A stretch of DNA of 64,000 bases from Clarkia xantiana subsp. parviflora (Eukaryota; Streptophyta; Magnoliopsida; Myrtales; Onagraceae), in NCBI GenBank assembly GCA_036873135.1, contig JAPTYO010000026.1:3266001-3330000 (forward strand), read 5' to 3'. Positions within the stretch are counted from its first letter, which is position 1. The number at the start of each line of letters is the position of its first letter. A program made the translations under genes and the position numbers. Below, one piece after another: positions 45,233 to 57,005 of this stretch. The notes under the pieces were generated by a model that searched no databases, was not told the origin of the DNA, and saw only the letters and a program-made list of their open reading frames with translations.

Positions 45233-45949
45233 TGATGGGTTCTACTACAGCCGTCAGGCCCTTTAACGGTGAGGAAACGGCAAACAGGCCCACCAGGCCC
45301 CAAATGAAGGTCAAGATGACCCAGGAGAAGGGTCCCGACGAAGGGAGTCCCGATGATGAAAGGTCCCGACAGAGTCGGTCCCGACAGATGAGCCGGAAGC
45401 TCCCGATAAGAAGCATTTAAGTAGGCCCCGATGACGAATCCCTGAGAACGATTGCCCTGTCACGATGACGAGGGGCCCCGAGCGGTGACACAACGAGATA
45501 ACTCTGGAGTCCCCAACGGGAGTCGGGACTCGTTATCAGAGGATAAGGCCAAGATACGCAGGGCGTGGCCGAGATACGCGGAACGTGGTTAAGATACACG
45601 GAGCGTGGCCGAGATACGCGGGGCGTGGCCGAGATAAGCGAGATCATGGCCTAGATAGGCGGGATCACACCCGAGATACGCCGGATACGGGCTAACCATC
45701 CCCAACGGTTCACCAGGTAACTGAGGTATCTTTTCGCCTATAAAAGGGCAAGAGGTCACCGCAGATGACTTACGTTGAATTACATACCCTTTGAGATTAC
45801 TGCTTGCCAGTCCGTACTAGACACTCATTTAAGCATCGGAGAGGGATTCTGGGTCACCGCCCGGTCTATCCCCTCTTGCAGGATTGCATGGAGCAAAGGA
45901 GCTAGGATCGCCGTCAAAGTCCGTGCCGGAGTTCCACCGTGATCCAACA
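45233..45949 (+). repeat. 5' LTR of Tat-1B
   Basis: This 717-bp LTR starts TGATGGGTTCTACTAC and ends GATCCAACA. The TATA box TATAAAAGG is at 45739-45747. Repeats of the type gccgagatacgcgg lie at about 45550-45680. The primer site TTGGCGCCGTCTGTGGGA starts at 45950. Confidence 0.9.
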
Positions 45950-46003
45950 TTGGCGCCGTCTGTGGGAATCAAATAAAAAGCTGATATGCCTTCTACTCGA
46001 TCG

Positions 46004-47850
46004 ATGGCGGCTGGCAAGCACAGAAGACAGGGATAATCTGGTGGTTCCCGTCACCCCGCTGCAACAACTCTGAATTCATTACCAGGACAGGAGGAAAACC
46101 AGAACGATCACCCGGCTAAGCTCTCCCAGACAGGGGGGCATAATGAAGGTCCCGAAGACATTGCTGCTCAGCACCAGGGCAATAGGGGGCAGGAGGCCCC
46201 CCCAGCTGCGGACCTGACAAGGGCGGTGGCAGAAGCCATGCCTATGTTTCTGGAAGCCGTGGAGGCTCTCTTGGATCGGAGAAAGACTACGAGGAGGCAG
46301 GAGGAGATGCCCCCGTTGGAAGAAGTGGCCCCACCAGCAGAGGTTCGGAACGCACAGGAGGCTCCGCCCCGGGGCCAGAACAGAAGTGGGGTATCCGGTC
46401 AGCCGGAGAGGTTCGTGGTTGATGGGCCAGGGCTAGTACAGCACAGGACCATTCCCCTGAATGGTCCAATTACCCCCGATCAGGTAGTAAAGATCGTGAA
46501 CATCTGCATGGGAGAGCAGAAGCCGCTGGTATCGGAGCTGAGGGATCGATCTACTCATCCCTTCGTTCCCCGACTCATAGACACCCTAGCCCCACCAGGG
46601 CTGGGTATCCCCACGATAAAGGAGTACGATGGTGAAGGAGATCCAGTTCGTCATGTCCATAAGCACCTAATGGCATGTCTGGGAAGAGCCCCGAATGAAG
46701 ACATAGTGTGTACGTTGTTCCCGAACACACTTGGAGAAAGAGCCCTGACCTGGTTCTTTAGTTTGCCCCCGGGCTGCATCACTTGCTGGGCAGATATGCA
46801 CGACCGGTTCATTCAACAGTACCAGGGTCGAAGACGTTTGTTGAAGAGTGTGAGGTCCCGGACCCAGGTGGTACAGAGGCCCGACGAATCGCTGGCGCAC
46901 TATTACCAGCGGTACACTGCCAGTGTAGCAGAGATTGATGAGGAGATCTCGGAGGGAGAAACCATCCGTACCTTTATCCGGAACTTAACGGCCCCCTACG
47001 GTTCCGATCTAATGCACATTGTAGCTGAAAAGGCTGTGTGGAATATGGAGGCACTACAAAAGAGGGTAAAACGGCAAATCGATGTCCAGGAGTCAAAGAT
47101 AGCTGCGGGAGAGTTAGAGCCCCCAAAGTCGAACAAAGGGAAGCAGTCGGTTAAACCTTTTGACGATCGTATGTCAAAGGGTAAACCCGACAGTAGTCGG
47201 AATCGAGGCCGCCCGAATCGGAGGGACGATAGGCGTTCTTCAAGGAAGGATAAACGGGAGGATCTCGACATTCCTCTCAACTGCTCCATGGCGGAGGTAC
47301 TGACGGTCATGGAACGACAAGGTATCTCCAGGTACCCCCCAAAGAAGGATGGAGAATTCTTGGGATCTCGCACGGATCGCTACTGCCGATTTCACCGTGC
47401 AAATGGTCACGACACCAACCATTGTCGGGAACCGAAGAAGGAGATCGAAAAGCTGATCCAGAAAGGGAAGCTCAAGGAATTTGTCGGGGATAAGCGGTGT
47501 CGATCCCGCTCTCGGTCCCGATCGCGGTCCCGTTCCCGATCCCGCGATCGGTCCCCAAAGAAGAAGAGAACCGACCCAGAGTCATCCGGTGCTCGTAAGG
47601 AGAGACGGGACACTATCAATGTGATTCATGGAGGATTTGCTACTGGAGGTGATACTTCATCCGCCCGAGAGGTTTATGCCTCTAGAATCCCTACGGCGGT
47701 GGTGCTGGGTAAGAGGTCCCGATCCTGGACCTTGAAAGAAGAGATGGTAATCTCCTTTTCGTCGGAAGATCTCATAGGCGTGGAGACTCAACACGATGAT
47801 GCCCTGGTTGTAACCTTGGATGTAGACGGGTTCGAAATGAAGCGAATTTG
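46004..47850 (+). pseudogene. gag-pr: Tat-1B gag and start of protease
   Basis: The ATG at 46004 (MAAGKHRRQG) is followed by a TAA at 46034-46036, where Tat-1M has CAG. From there the frame is open to 47851. The gag domain (about 46430-47080) shows PITPDQVVKI, TIKEYDGEGDP and MHDRFIQQYQGRRRLL. The knuckle YCRFHRANGHDTNHC and an arginine-serine run (about 47500-47555) follow. It ends with TINVIHGGFATGGD and the protease start. One base is missing near 47848 compared with Tat-1A, just before the active-site IDGGSSSD. Confidence 0.92.
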
Positions 47851-48996
47851 ATCGACGGGGGAAGCTCCTCTGACATTCTATTCATGGACGCGTTGGAGGC
47901 TATGGGGAAGACGAAAAAAGATCTGAAGGAGGCAAACTTCCCGATGGTCGGGTTCTCTGGCTCTACCTCCTATCCGCTAGGGGTAATCACCTTACCAGTG
48001 GAGTTTGGTAGTGGGTGGAAATCAGAAAGGAGGAATGTGGAGTTCGTGGTAGTTGATTCCGCGGGGACTTACAACGCGATTATCGGGAGAACCACCATCA
48101 ACCCCCTGATGGCGGTTGCCTCGACAGTACACCAGAAGATGAAGTTCCCGACCGACCACGGGGTCGGAGAAGTCAAGGGTGACCAGGTAGCTTCCCGAAA
48201 ATGCTATGTTAATGCCACCCGAAGGAGGAGGCGAGAAGCCATGGCTGTCCTCCACACAGACACAGATCCTAGAGAGGAGTTTGGGCGTCCCGCCCCCGTA
48301 GAAGATCTGAAAGAAGTCGAGATCGACGGACCCCAGAGGAAGGTGAAAATCGGGTCCGCTCTGACTGAGGAGACAGCCCAAAGATTGGTGGAGTTGTTGA
48401 AAGAGTTCAAGGAACTGTTTGCCTGGTCCCCGAGCGACATGCCAGGAATCAGTCCTGATGTGATCGTACACGAGCTGAAGATAGACCCCGTAATCAAGCC
48501 TATTACGCAAAAAAGGCGTCCGATGGGCACAGATAAGATGATTGCGATCCAGCAGGAGGTGGGCAGGTTGCTTGATGCTGGGTTTATTAAAGAGCTCTGA
48601 TTCCAAACTTGGGTTGCTAATTCGGTGCTGGTGAGGAAGACTAACGGGAAATGGCGAATGTGTGTGGATTTCCGCGACCTGAATAAGGCTTGCCCGAAGG
48701 ACTGTTATCCGCTCCCGAGAATTGACCAGCTGGTGGATGCTACGTCGGGACATGAGCTGTTGAGTTTCATGGATGCGTATTCAGGCTACAACCAGATCAA
48801 GATGGCCAAGGAAGACGCTCCCCACACAGCGTTCTACGCAGACAGTGACGTCTATCACTACAATGTCATGCCCTTCGGGTTGATTAATGCGGTGGCCACC
48901 TACCAGCGGATGGTGAACAAGCTGTTCGGAGATATGCAGGGGAAAACTATGGAGGCTTACGTGGATGACAAGCCGAGGATCATGTGCACAACCTAA
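47848..48996 (+). pseudogene. pr-pol: Tat-1B protease and first half of RT
   Basis: The protease motif IDGGSSSDIL opens this frame. The linker follows with KELFAWSPSDMPGISPDV. A TGA at 48598-48600 replaces CGA of Tat-1A in the sequence KELRFQTWVA. RT continues FRDLNKACPKDCYPLPRID to YVDD. Directly after YVDD about 22 bases are missing compared with Tat-1A, which shifts the frame (stop at 48996). Confidence 0.9.
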
Positions 48997-51572
48997 CCAT
49001 AGCGTTTGAGCGGATGAGGCTTCATCAAGTTCGTTTAAACCCGACGAAATGCGCTTTCGGAGTCCACTCAGGGAAATTTTTGGGCTTTATGGTGAGTCAG
49101 AGAGGAATTGAGGTGAATCCCGAGAAGCTGAAGGCGATTGAGGAGATGCAGTCTCCGATAAACCATCGGGAGGTACAAGTGTTGAATGGCCGGCTAGCTG
49201 CAATGAATCGCTTCCTGGCCAAAGCCAGCGATCGTTCAATGCCATTTTTTGAAGTCCTGAGGGCCAACAAGAAATTTGAGTGGACCGCCAAGTGTGAAGA
49301 AGCGTTCCAAGCACTCAAGCAGCACCTTCGCACCCTCCCGCCATTGGCGAAACCGGTTCCAGGCGAGCCGCTCTATCTTTATTTGGCTGTTTCTGAATTT
49401 GCCATTAGCTCTGTGTTAGTGAAGGTTGTCGAGGGTAATCAAGTCCCCGTCTATTATGTAAGCAAGGCGTTCGCCAAGTCTGAATTAAATTATCCTGCCG
49501 TTGAGAAGTACCTCTTTGCGTTGATTATTACTGCTCGGAAGCTAAGGCCTTATTTCCATGCACACGAGATTACTTTGCTGACGAACCAGCCTTTGAAGCA
49601 CTTTTTGATCCGACCGGATGCATCGGGGAGATTAGTGAAGTGGGCAGTAGAGCTTAGTGAGTTTCGAATACACTTCGCTCCAAGAACAGCCATTAAGGGC
49701 CAGGCATTGGCGGATTTCATAACAGAATCTACAGCCCCCGATCTAGAAGAAGCGGGCCCTGTAGAGGGGGCAACCATGGAGGTCCCGACAGAAGAACAAC
49801 CAGAGAGGGCAGAGCAATCAGAGCAGCAAAACGAAGAAAATACCTGGGAAATGTACACGGATGGCTCCTCGAGTTCGGACGGATCAGGAGCGGGCTTTTT
49901 GTTGATACCACCGGGTGAAGGTGAACCGCTCCGATACTCCTTGGCTTTAACATTCAAGGCCACAAACAACGAAGCGGAGTATGAAGCTCTTATCACGGGC
50001 CTAAAAATCGCTAAAGGCACCGGAGTTGATCATTTGAGAGTAAAGTGTGACGCAGCTTTAATCGTGAACCAGGTTCAAGGGCGATACGAAGCGAGAAGTC
50101 CGATAATGAAGAAATACCTACGCGAGGTACAAGCCCTGAAGGAGAGCTTTAAAAGCTTCGATATCGAGGCAATCCTGAGAGAGGAAAACGTAGAAGCAGA
50201 CGCCCTGAGCAAATTTGCCCTGGGGGCACCCTTGGAAGAAAATCGGAAGGTGCACTTCTTGGAGAAGGTGATCTTATCAACCATCGACCCGACGCAGGTG
50301 TGTACCATTGAGGCAAAATCGGAGGAGGAGCCCACTTGGATGACCCCAATAGTCGCGTACCTGACTGCGGGGGCAATCCCCGATGATAAAGTAGCAGCAG
50401 ACAGGATACGTCGGATCGCGGCTAACTACGTGATGCTAGACGATCAGTTATACAAGAAGGGCTGCTTCTCAACTCCGTACTTAAAGTGTGTGGCAGAGCC
50501 CGACACAAATCGAATCCTGAGGGAGGTGCATGAAGGGGTCGCGGCTTGTCATGAAGGGGCCCGATCCATTATGAGGAAAGTGCTGAACTTGGGCTATTAT
50601 TGGCCCACGATGAGCAAGGAAGCAACGTCGTTGGTCCGATCCTGTGACGCGTGCCAAAGATACGCCCCGAGTATCACGGCTCCGGCCGCTAATCTGACAT
50701 CCATCAAGAGTGCTTGGCCCTTCGCGCAGTGGGGCATCGACTTGGTGGGACCTCTTCCACAAGCACAAGGTCAATGTAAGTATTTACTTGTAGCAATCGA
50801 TAATTTTTCGAAATGGATAGAGGCGAAGGCATTGGCCAGAACGACAGGGAATCAGATCGTCAAGTTCCTCCAGACCCACATTGTGTCCAGATACGGGATT
50901 CCTAAGGTGGTGATCAGCGACAATGGTCCACCGTTTAACGGCTCTCAGGTGAGGGAGTATCTGGAGGAGTTGAACATCGAGCATCGGACTGCTTCTGTAC
51001 GCCATGCTCAGACTAACGGCCAGGTGGAATCAGCCAACAAAATCGTGATGGATGGCCTGAAGAAGAGGGTCTATGCCTTGAAGAGCAAGTGGATGAGCGA
51101 ACTGGAAAATGTGCTTTGGGCTGTTAGAACGACGCCCAAACGATCAACGGGGGAGACTCCGTTTGGCCTCGTTTATGGCACGGAGGCTGTCGCCCCCGTG
51201 GAGGAAGCTGTGGCGTCCCATCGGATGAGATATTACGAGCCTCTGACGAACGATGAGATGAGACGTCTGGACTTGGACTTACTCGAAGAGAAGAGGCGGG
51301 AAGCCGATGAAGTCCAAGCTCGAATGCGTTTGGCGACGGCCAGGTACTACAATCGGCGAGTGAAGTCCCGACAGTTCTTCGTCGGGGAGCTGGTTTGGCG
51401 TCGCAACGAGTTCACCCTTTTGGATCGAATCAACAAGATGTCACCAAAATGGGAAGGACCTTATAAGGTCGTGGGGATGCCAGCTCCAAATGCGTACAAG
51501 TTGGAAGACCTCGATGGCAGAACGTTAAAGCATTCTTTTAGTGGCGAACACTTGAAGAAACACCACGCTTGA
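48984..51572 (+). pseudogene. pol: Tat-1B rest of RT, dual RNase H and integrase
   Basis: This is open for 862 codons. It contains the RT thumb and RNase H (KFEWTAKCEEAFQALKQHL, PVYYVSKAFAKSELNYPA), the second RNase H (EMYTDGSSSSDGSGAG, NNEAEYEALITGL), and an intact integrase. Integrase has the zinc motif with SCDACQRYAP, the core GIDLVGPLPQ, SDNGPPFNG and NGQVESANK, and a C-terminus ending EHLKKHHA. This is the best preserved pol part in the window, although it lacks a start of its own after the RT deletion. Confidence 0.93.
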
Positions 51573-52430
51573 AGAAAATCGCCTTAAGTGGTGCCCGATA
51601 AAGTCGCCTTAAGTGGTGCCCGATAAAGTCGCCTTAAGTGGTGCCCGATAAAGTCGCCTTAAGTGGTGCCCGATGTAAAATCGCCTTAAGTGGTGTATGT
51701 TGTGTATCGTTTAATTCGATGTAAGCCAATTTTGTGCCGTCAATAAATAAAGAGGTTTCTTCCAATCAGAGTTATCCTTAGGTTTATGCTAAGTGTTAAA
51801 GTCGCCTTGAGTGGTGCACGAGAAAAGTCGCCTTAAGTGGTGCACGATATAAAGTCGCCTTGAGTGGTGCACGAGAAAAGTCGCCTTAAGTGGTGCATGA
51901 GAAAATTCGCCTTAAGTGGTGCACGATATAAAGTCGCCTTGAGTGGTGCACGATATTAAGTCGTCTTAAGTGATGCACGATACAAAGTCGCCTTGAGTGG
52001 TGCACGATCCTTAGATTTATGCTAAGTATCAAAAAGTCGTCTTAAGTGATGCACGATACTAAGTCGCCTTGAGTGGTGCACGGTCCTTAGATTTATGCTA
52101 AGTATCGAAAAGTCGTCTTAAGTGATGCATGATACAAAGTCTCCTTGAGTGGTGCACGATCCTTAGATTTATGCTAAGTATCAAAAAGTCGTCTTAAGTG
52201 ATGCACGATACAAAGTCGCCTTGAGTGGTGCACGATATTAAGTCGTCTTAAGTGATGCGTGATTCTTAGATTTACTCTAAGTAATATTAAGTCGCCTTAA
52301 GTGGTGCACGGGAAAAGTCGCCTTGAGCGGTGCATGATGATAAGTCGCCTTAGGTGGTGCAAGTTATTAAATCGTCTTAAGTGATGTATGGAAATATAGT
52401 AAAGCCACTGGGAGAAGTGCAACGAAAAAA
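51573..52430 (+). repeat. Tat-1B 3' tandem array
   Basis: About 30 diverged units of 24-28 bp contain aagtcgccttaagtggtgc or aagtcgtcttaagtgatgc. They are interspersed with a longer period built around ccttagatttatgctaagta (about 51775, 52010, 52085, 52160, 52265). There is no gene here. The corresponding region of Tat-1A has other units with the same core cttaagtgg. Confidence 0.9.
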
Positions 52431-52550
52431 TCGAAACTAAGAGAGTCTGATATTGATAAGGGCTCAAAGGCCCGACGACGACAAAAAAGGAGAAAATACA
52501 AGGACTCTAAAGATAAACGGTTAAGCTTGGTCCTTGTCGGCAACAGGGGT

Positions 52551-52871
52551 CAGACGGGAACAGGGGTCGGACGGGAAGTCTGACCCCGGAGGTTTGAGGT
52601 CGGACCTGCCTGGTCCGATCTCTCCCTTAGGAGAGATCATACCACCCAGGTCTGATCTCTCCCTTAGGAGAAATTGGACCCAGCTGGTCCGATCTCACCC
52701 TTGTTGAGATCGGACCCGGCGAAGTGTCCGGACGGGCGTTTTTCACTCGTTCGAGCCTTTTTTGCAGCGGGTGACGCGTTCAGGTCCAAGTTTCGATTAT
52801 AAACATCTACGGGATAATTAAAATAATGCAATCCGAATGAAAACGGGTCTAAATTGAGCGTATATCCATCA
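52551..52871 (-). repeat. Gyp-3 3' LTR, inner part
   Basis: This matches 58716-58990 of the other LTR from gtcggacgggaagtctgacc to tatatccatca. It carries one additional unit of about 35 bp (cagctggtccgatctcaccc plus ttgttgagatcgg) that is absent from the other LTR. The words ggtccgatctctccc and gagagatcgg form short inverted repeats. Confidence 0.85.
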
Positions 52872-55559
52872 CGTGACCCCGAGTCAACTAATGGCTTAAC
52901 CCTTGATTAACTTTATTTTACGATAGGATAGCACGCTCAATTCGATCCAGTGATTTTACCTCTTTTCGAAACTATCGTATGTCCGTAAGCTTACCGCCGC
53001 AATTTATCCTCGTTTCTCGGGACAAGGAAAATATAGACATTAGTACGGACATGTATATATTCAGACAAGTATCCAAAAAATGCGGGTATGTCGAAAAAAA
53101 TCATGTTTTCCTATCTCTATGTCTAAAAACACGAGTTAGGAAAGGTGAATGACGAAATCATGATAATAGATAAATGGGAATCTGATTCATGTCGGCATAC
53201 ACGTATGAAGTGATTCTATATATGGAAAATATGCTAATCATGTGTGGAAAATTTCTAAGTATGAGATATACAATAAATGAACATGGGTGCAAAAATGACA
53301 TATCATGGACATGGATGTGTTGTACTAGCATACATGCAAGTAAAATCACAAGTACTGGATCAGGTGTAAACATGTTGCAATCATAGTCATGAATGTGCGG
53401 GCGTCGATTGTACGCGTGTGCAAGTGTTGGCATTGACGCATTCATCGATGTAAATCGCAAATATGAATGTAAGTGTAAGGGTGAAAGTATACTCCCTTTT
53501 TTATCCAAGAGTGTGAACTCCGTGGCTTGACGGGGTACAACGTTTTGCATACCATGTAGTAGTGCGAGCATTTTTAGCTCCGGCTCTTGGCAGGTTTGAC
53601 ATTTTACTTCATTTGTTGTAGCGTATTCATGGTTCTTGAGCCTTGCCCTGCGATTCATTTTATATATGCACGGGGTTGAAAATACTTACAAACTTTCTTC
53701 TTACCCTTTATGCGAAAGGGGTCTACCAACATGTTGAGGGTTGTCCCTCCCCTTGGATGTTTTAGAGCACTGCTCCTCCTTGCATTTTGATCGTGGAATC
53801 TTTTGGCCGACAGCTTCTCTTTCATTACTTGGCGTCGAGGTTGCCCCCGTTGTAGGCATGCCCTGTATTTCCATGAGAATGAGTCTACCTTCGTGTCAAT
53901 CACTTTGTGACCTACATATGTAGAGTTGCTTATGCATGGAGTTGTCCCCGTAGTGGGCGTATTTGCATTTCGGATGCGGGGTGTTAGTCTTTTTGCTGAA
54001 TGTCGTTTTATGACTTGCATGTATCATATTGCCCATCGTGGCGGGTCTGCTCGTTGTCTTAAGTGTAGGGCGTTGTTCTTAATATTGGCTACACTTATAG
54101 CTTATTCACGCAGGGACGCTTTGTGACGGGCATACTTGAACTCTATACGTGAGGTGTTGCACCTCATGTCGGTATGTTGATGCGCACGTGTGTTGTGTTG
54201 TACCTGTTATACTTAACTTCTGAAAGTGAGTTGTTACTTGTCGTGCTGAAATGTCAACGCGCATGCATTGCACTGCCCCTGTAGTGGTTATACTTAACTT
54301 TTGAAAGTGAGGTGCTAAACCTCATGTTGATATGTCAATGCGTATGTACACTGCGTTGCTCTTGTATTTGGCATGCCTTGCGTATGTCTCTCGATTGACT
54401 TACGTAAGGGGATAGACATGAGTGCGTGTTTACCTCATGATTGGAGAGGGGAGCATGATTTCTTCTGGTCAGAAAGAAAGTACCCTTTGTGGTGGCTCAG
54501 TCTGGAAAGCGGTTGTTCAACCTGTTGCGAGTCCCGATGCTGACTGATATCACCCTTTGGTCGGGTGTACGTTGCAGTTGAAATTCGATCCATTCGAAAG
54601 GTCATGTGATCACTTTTCTTATCCAGGTCGCCTACTCTTTTTTAGCGGATGGTCTTAGGAGAGTTTTCTTCACATGACTCCAACTCTTTTGATTTTGAGT
54701 GAGTTGAGGTGCCTTGTTATTCGTTTGTGATCTTTGAGTTGTTCGTCGTTCCTTTCTAAGTCATGAGGAATTAGATTGATTCCTTGCTTTCCTTACTGTG
54801 TTGGTTCAGGGGTTCTCCCCCCTCTAGGGATAAATCTCTTTCCAGAGTTTATCTTCATTCTTATGAGGCACTTGATTGCTTTTGTGTCGTATCATTATGG
54901 TTTGTTGCGTTCTACCATATTCTTATGTCGATATCTTGAACTTTTCTCCTTGTTTCCGGAGCAGGTGTCCCCAAGATGGCTTAGAGATTGTTATGATTTG
55001 TTGTGACTCTGACTGTTTATCATTGTTTGCTAGCCTCCTCATATATTTCGTCTGTTTAACCTTCGTGTAGGTTTGACGACTTTGAAGGTGTGTTTATCAT
55101 ACCTATGGGGTTATGTCATTAGTCCTTGTGTTGTAGTTCTTGCTTTTGGTTATGGGTGTAATCATCGCCTTCCATTGAGGTTCCTTTCTTATGGGACGAC
55201 TAAGTGCGCTGCAACCTGCGGTTGGATGCGAGTTCCTGTGCTAGTAGTACTTGAAAGTTTGATGGATACTGCTCTTAATTTAGCCTCTTCTATTATAAGA
55301 GTTGTGTTCGTTGTGGGGATCATTTCTTTACATGCCCCCGAAAGTGCTTGCCATGATTCTCCTCATTTTTGGTTGATTTCGCGGAATAGATAGGTTGTCT
55401 TCATAAAGAGGACGTCTCATACCTTGTATTATTCATGAAGGTTGAAATATAAGTGCAGACCTTTGATGAGTGTATGAAGGGTATTGATTTTCCCTTTGTC
55501 TTGGATCTCCTCTTAAGGGTAGATGTAGGCTCTTTAGGTTTGTGGTTGTATTAACATCT

Positions 55560-55765
55560 TCGTAATGTATGTACTTGACAGCCATTCCGTGATGTGTGGA
55601 TATGATAGCCACTTCTTGGTGAGTAGACATGATAACCACTTCGCAGTGTGTGGACATGATAGCCACTTCTTGGTGTGTAGACATGATAGCCACTTCGCAG
55701 TGTGTGGACATGATAGCCACTTCGCAGTGTGTGGAGATGATAGCCACTTCGCAATGTATGGAGTT
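55560..55765. repeat. 27-bp tandem array in Gyp-3
   Basis: Seven to eight units of the type catgatagccacttcgcag plus tgtgtgga. The unit length is a multiple of three, so both strands show open frames of repeating peptides, which are not evidence of a gene. Confidence 0.9.
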
Positions 55766-56284
55766 CTGCTTTTGTCTTTCGTACTTATTGGCAAACATGT
55801 CATGAATGTTTTATCATTATGTTTATATATCATGAGTAGTAATTCATACCTTCGTTGTTATAGTTGCCTTTTGTTTAAGCTATGTCAGTTGGGTTTTGTC
55901 CCCGTATCTCGTCTTGTCGGACATTGTATCCTTTATGCTTTTGGGATGTCCCCTTCATGAGTTGTGCTTTGCAATGTGCAAAGGCGATGTTTGTCAAAAG
56001 TCGTGCTTGACAATGTTCAATTTAGATGCAAGCAGAGGTCATGCGAGGACGACATGTAGGACAGAATGCAAGCAGAGGTCATGTAAGGGCGACATGCAAG
56101 ATCGTATGTAAGACACTTCTTCTTCGTAGGTCGTTTTGCATGACTTGTGATTTGCTTGCCTATTGTCGTGTTTCTTCTCTTTTGTTGGAGTGTCCTTTCA
56201 TTACTCTACTTGATTTTTTTCATACCTGCATTGTCATTATAATCATACTTGCATTTTTCATGTAACCTTACTTGTATTAAATAA

Positions 56285-57005
56285 GGTTTTCTTAGGATAC
56301 GTTCTTGGGGATGTCGGAAAGTGTTCGCGGGATTGGCTCCCTGATGGCACAGAGTGTTGTTGCAGTTTAGAACTGCTCTCAAGATACACTCTTGGGGGCG
56401 TTAAAAGTTGTTCGCATGATAGGCTTCTGGATGGCACGGAATGTGATCGCGGTGTATGAACTACTTTCAAGATACGCTCTTGTGGACGTCGACAATTGTT
56501 CGCAAGATAGGCTCCTGGAAGGCACAGATCGCAGGATAGGCTTCTGGAAGGCACGAATCGCAGGTTAAGCTCCAGGAAGGCGCAGGCTGTATATGCAAAG
56601 TATGAACTGCTTTCAAGATACGCTCTTGTGGACGTCGAAAATTGTTCGCAAGATAGGCTCCTAGAAGGCACAGATCGCAGGATAGGTTCCTGGAAGGCAC
56701 ATATCACAGGATAGGCTCCTGGAAGGAGGATTGCAGGGTGTATTTGCAGTGTATGAACTGCTTTCAAGACAAGATACGGGGGCGTCGAAAACTGTTCGCA
56801 GGATTGGCTCCTGGATGGCACAGAATGTGGTCGCAGTATAAAATTACTCTCAAGATGCGCTCTTAGGGGAGTAAAAAACTATTCGCAGGATTGGCTCCTG
56901 GAGGGCACAGAAGATGGTCGCAGTATAAAACTACTATCAAGATACGCTCTTGGGGGCATCAAAAACTGTTCGCAGGATAGGCTCCTAGAAGGCACAGAAT
57001 GTGAC
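56285..57005. repeat. long-unit tandem array in Gyp-3
   Basis: About seven diverged units of 90-130 bp are built from aagatacgctcttgggggcg, aactgttcgcaggatagg, ctcctggaaggcacag and gtatgaactgctttcaa. Some units contain partial internal duplications of the ctcctggaaggcacag part. The long minus-strand frame through the array is a by-product. Confidence 0.88.

Larger units (their letters stand above)
45233..52545 (+). mobile_element. Tat-1B, Tat-lineage element lacking its 3' end
   Basis: The 5' LTR (45233-45949), primer site, gag, protease, RT, dual RNase H, integrase and repeat-rich 3' region are present. The element stops at 52545, seven or eight codons into the antisense gene read from its 3' end. 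The 3' LTR is absent. GGGGT follows directly (52546-52550) and also precedes the block (44414-44418). Confidence 0.9.

Noticed and set aside
54776..55393. Plus-strand frames in Gyp-3 as a possible antisense gene
   Set aside because: This is the strand and region where a Tat antisense gene could lie, but the frames are short, hydrophobic from T-richness, lack clear splice sites and share no motif with the Tat-2 gene.
56258..56821. Minus-strand frame of 187 codons with repeated SRSLSC-type peptides
   Set aside because: It runs entirely through the long-unit tandem array of Gyp-3 and is an effect of repetition.
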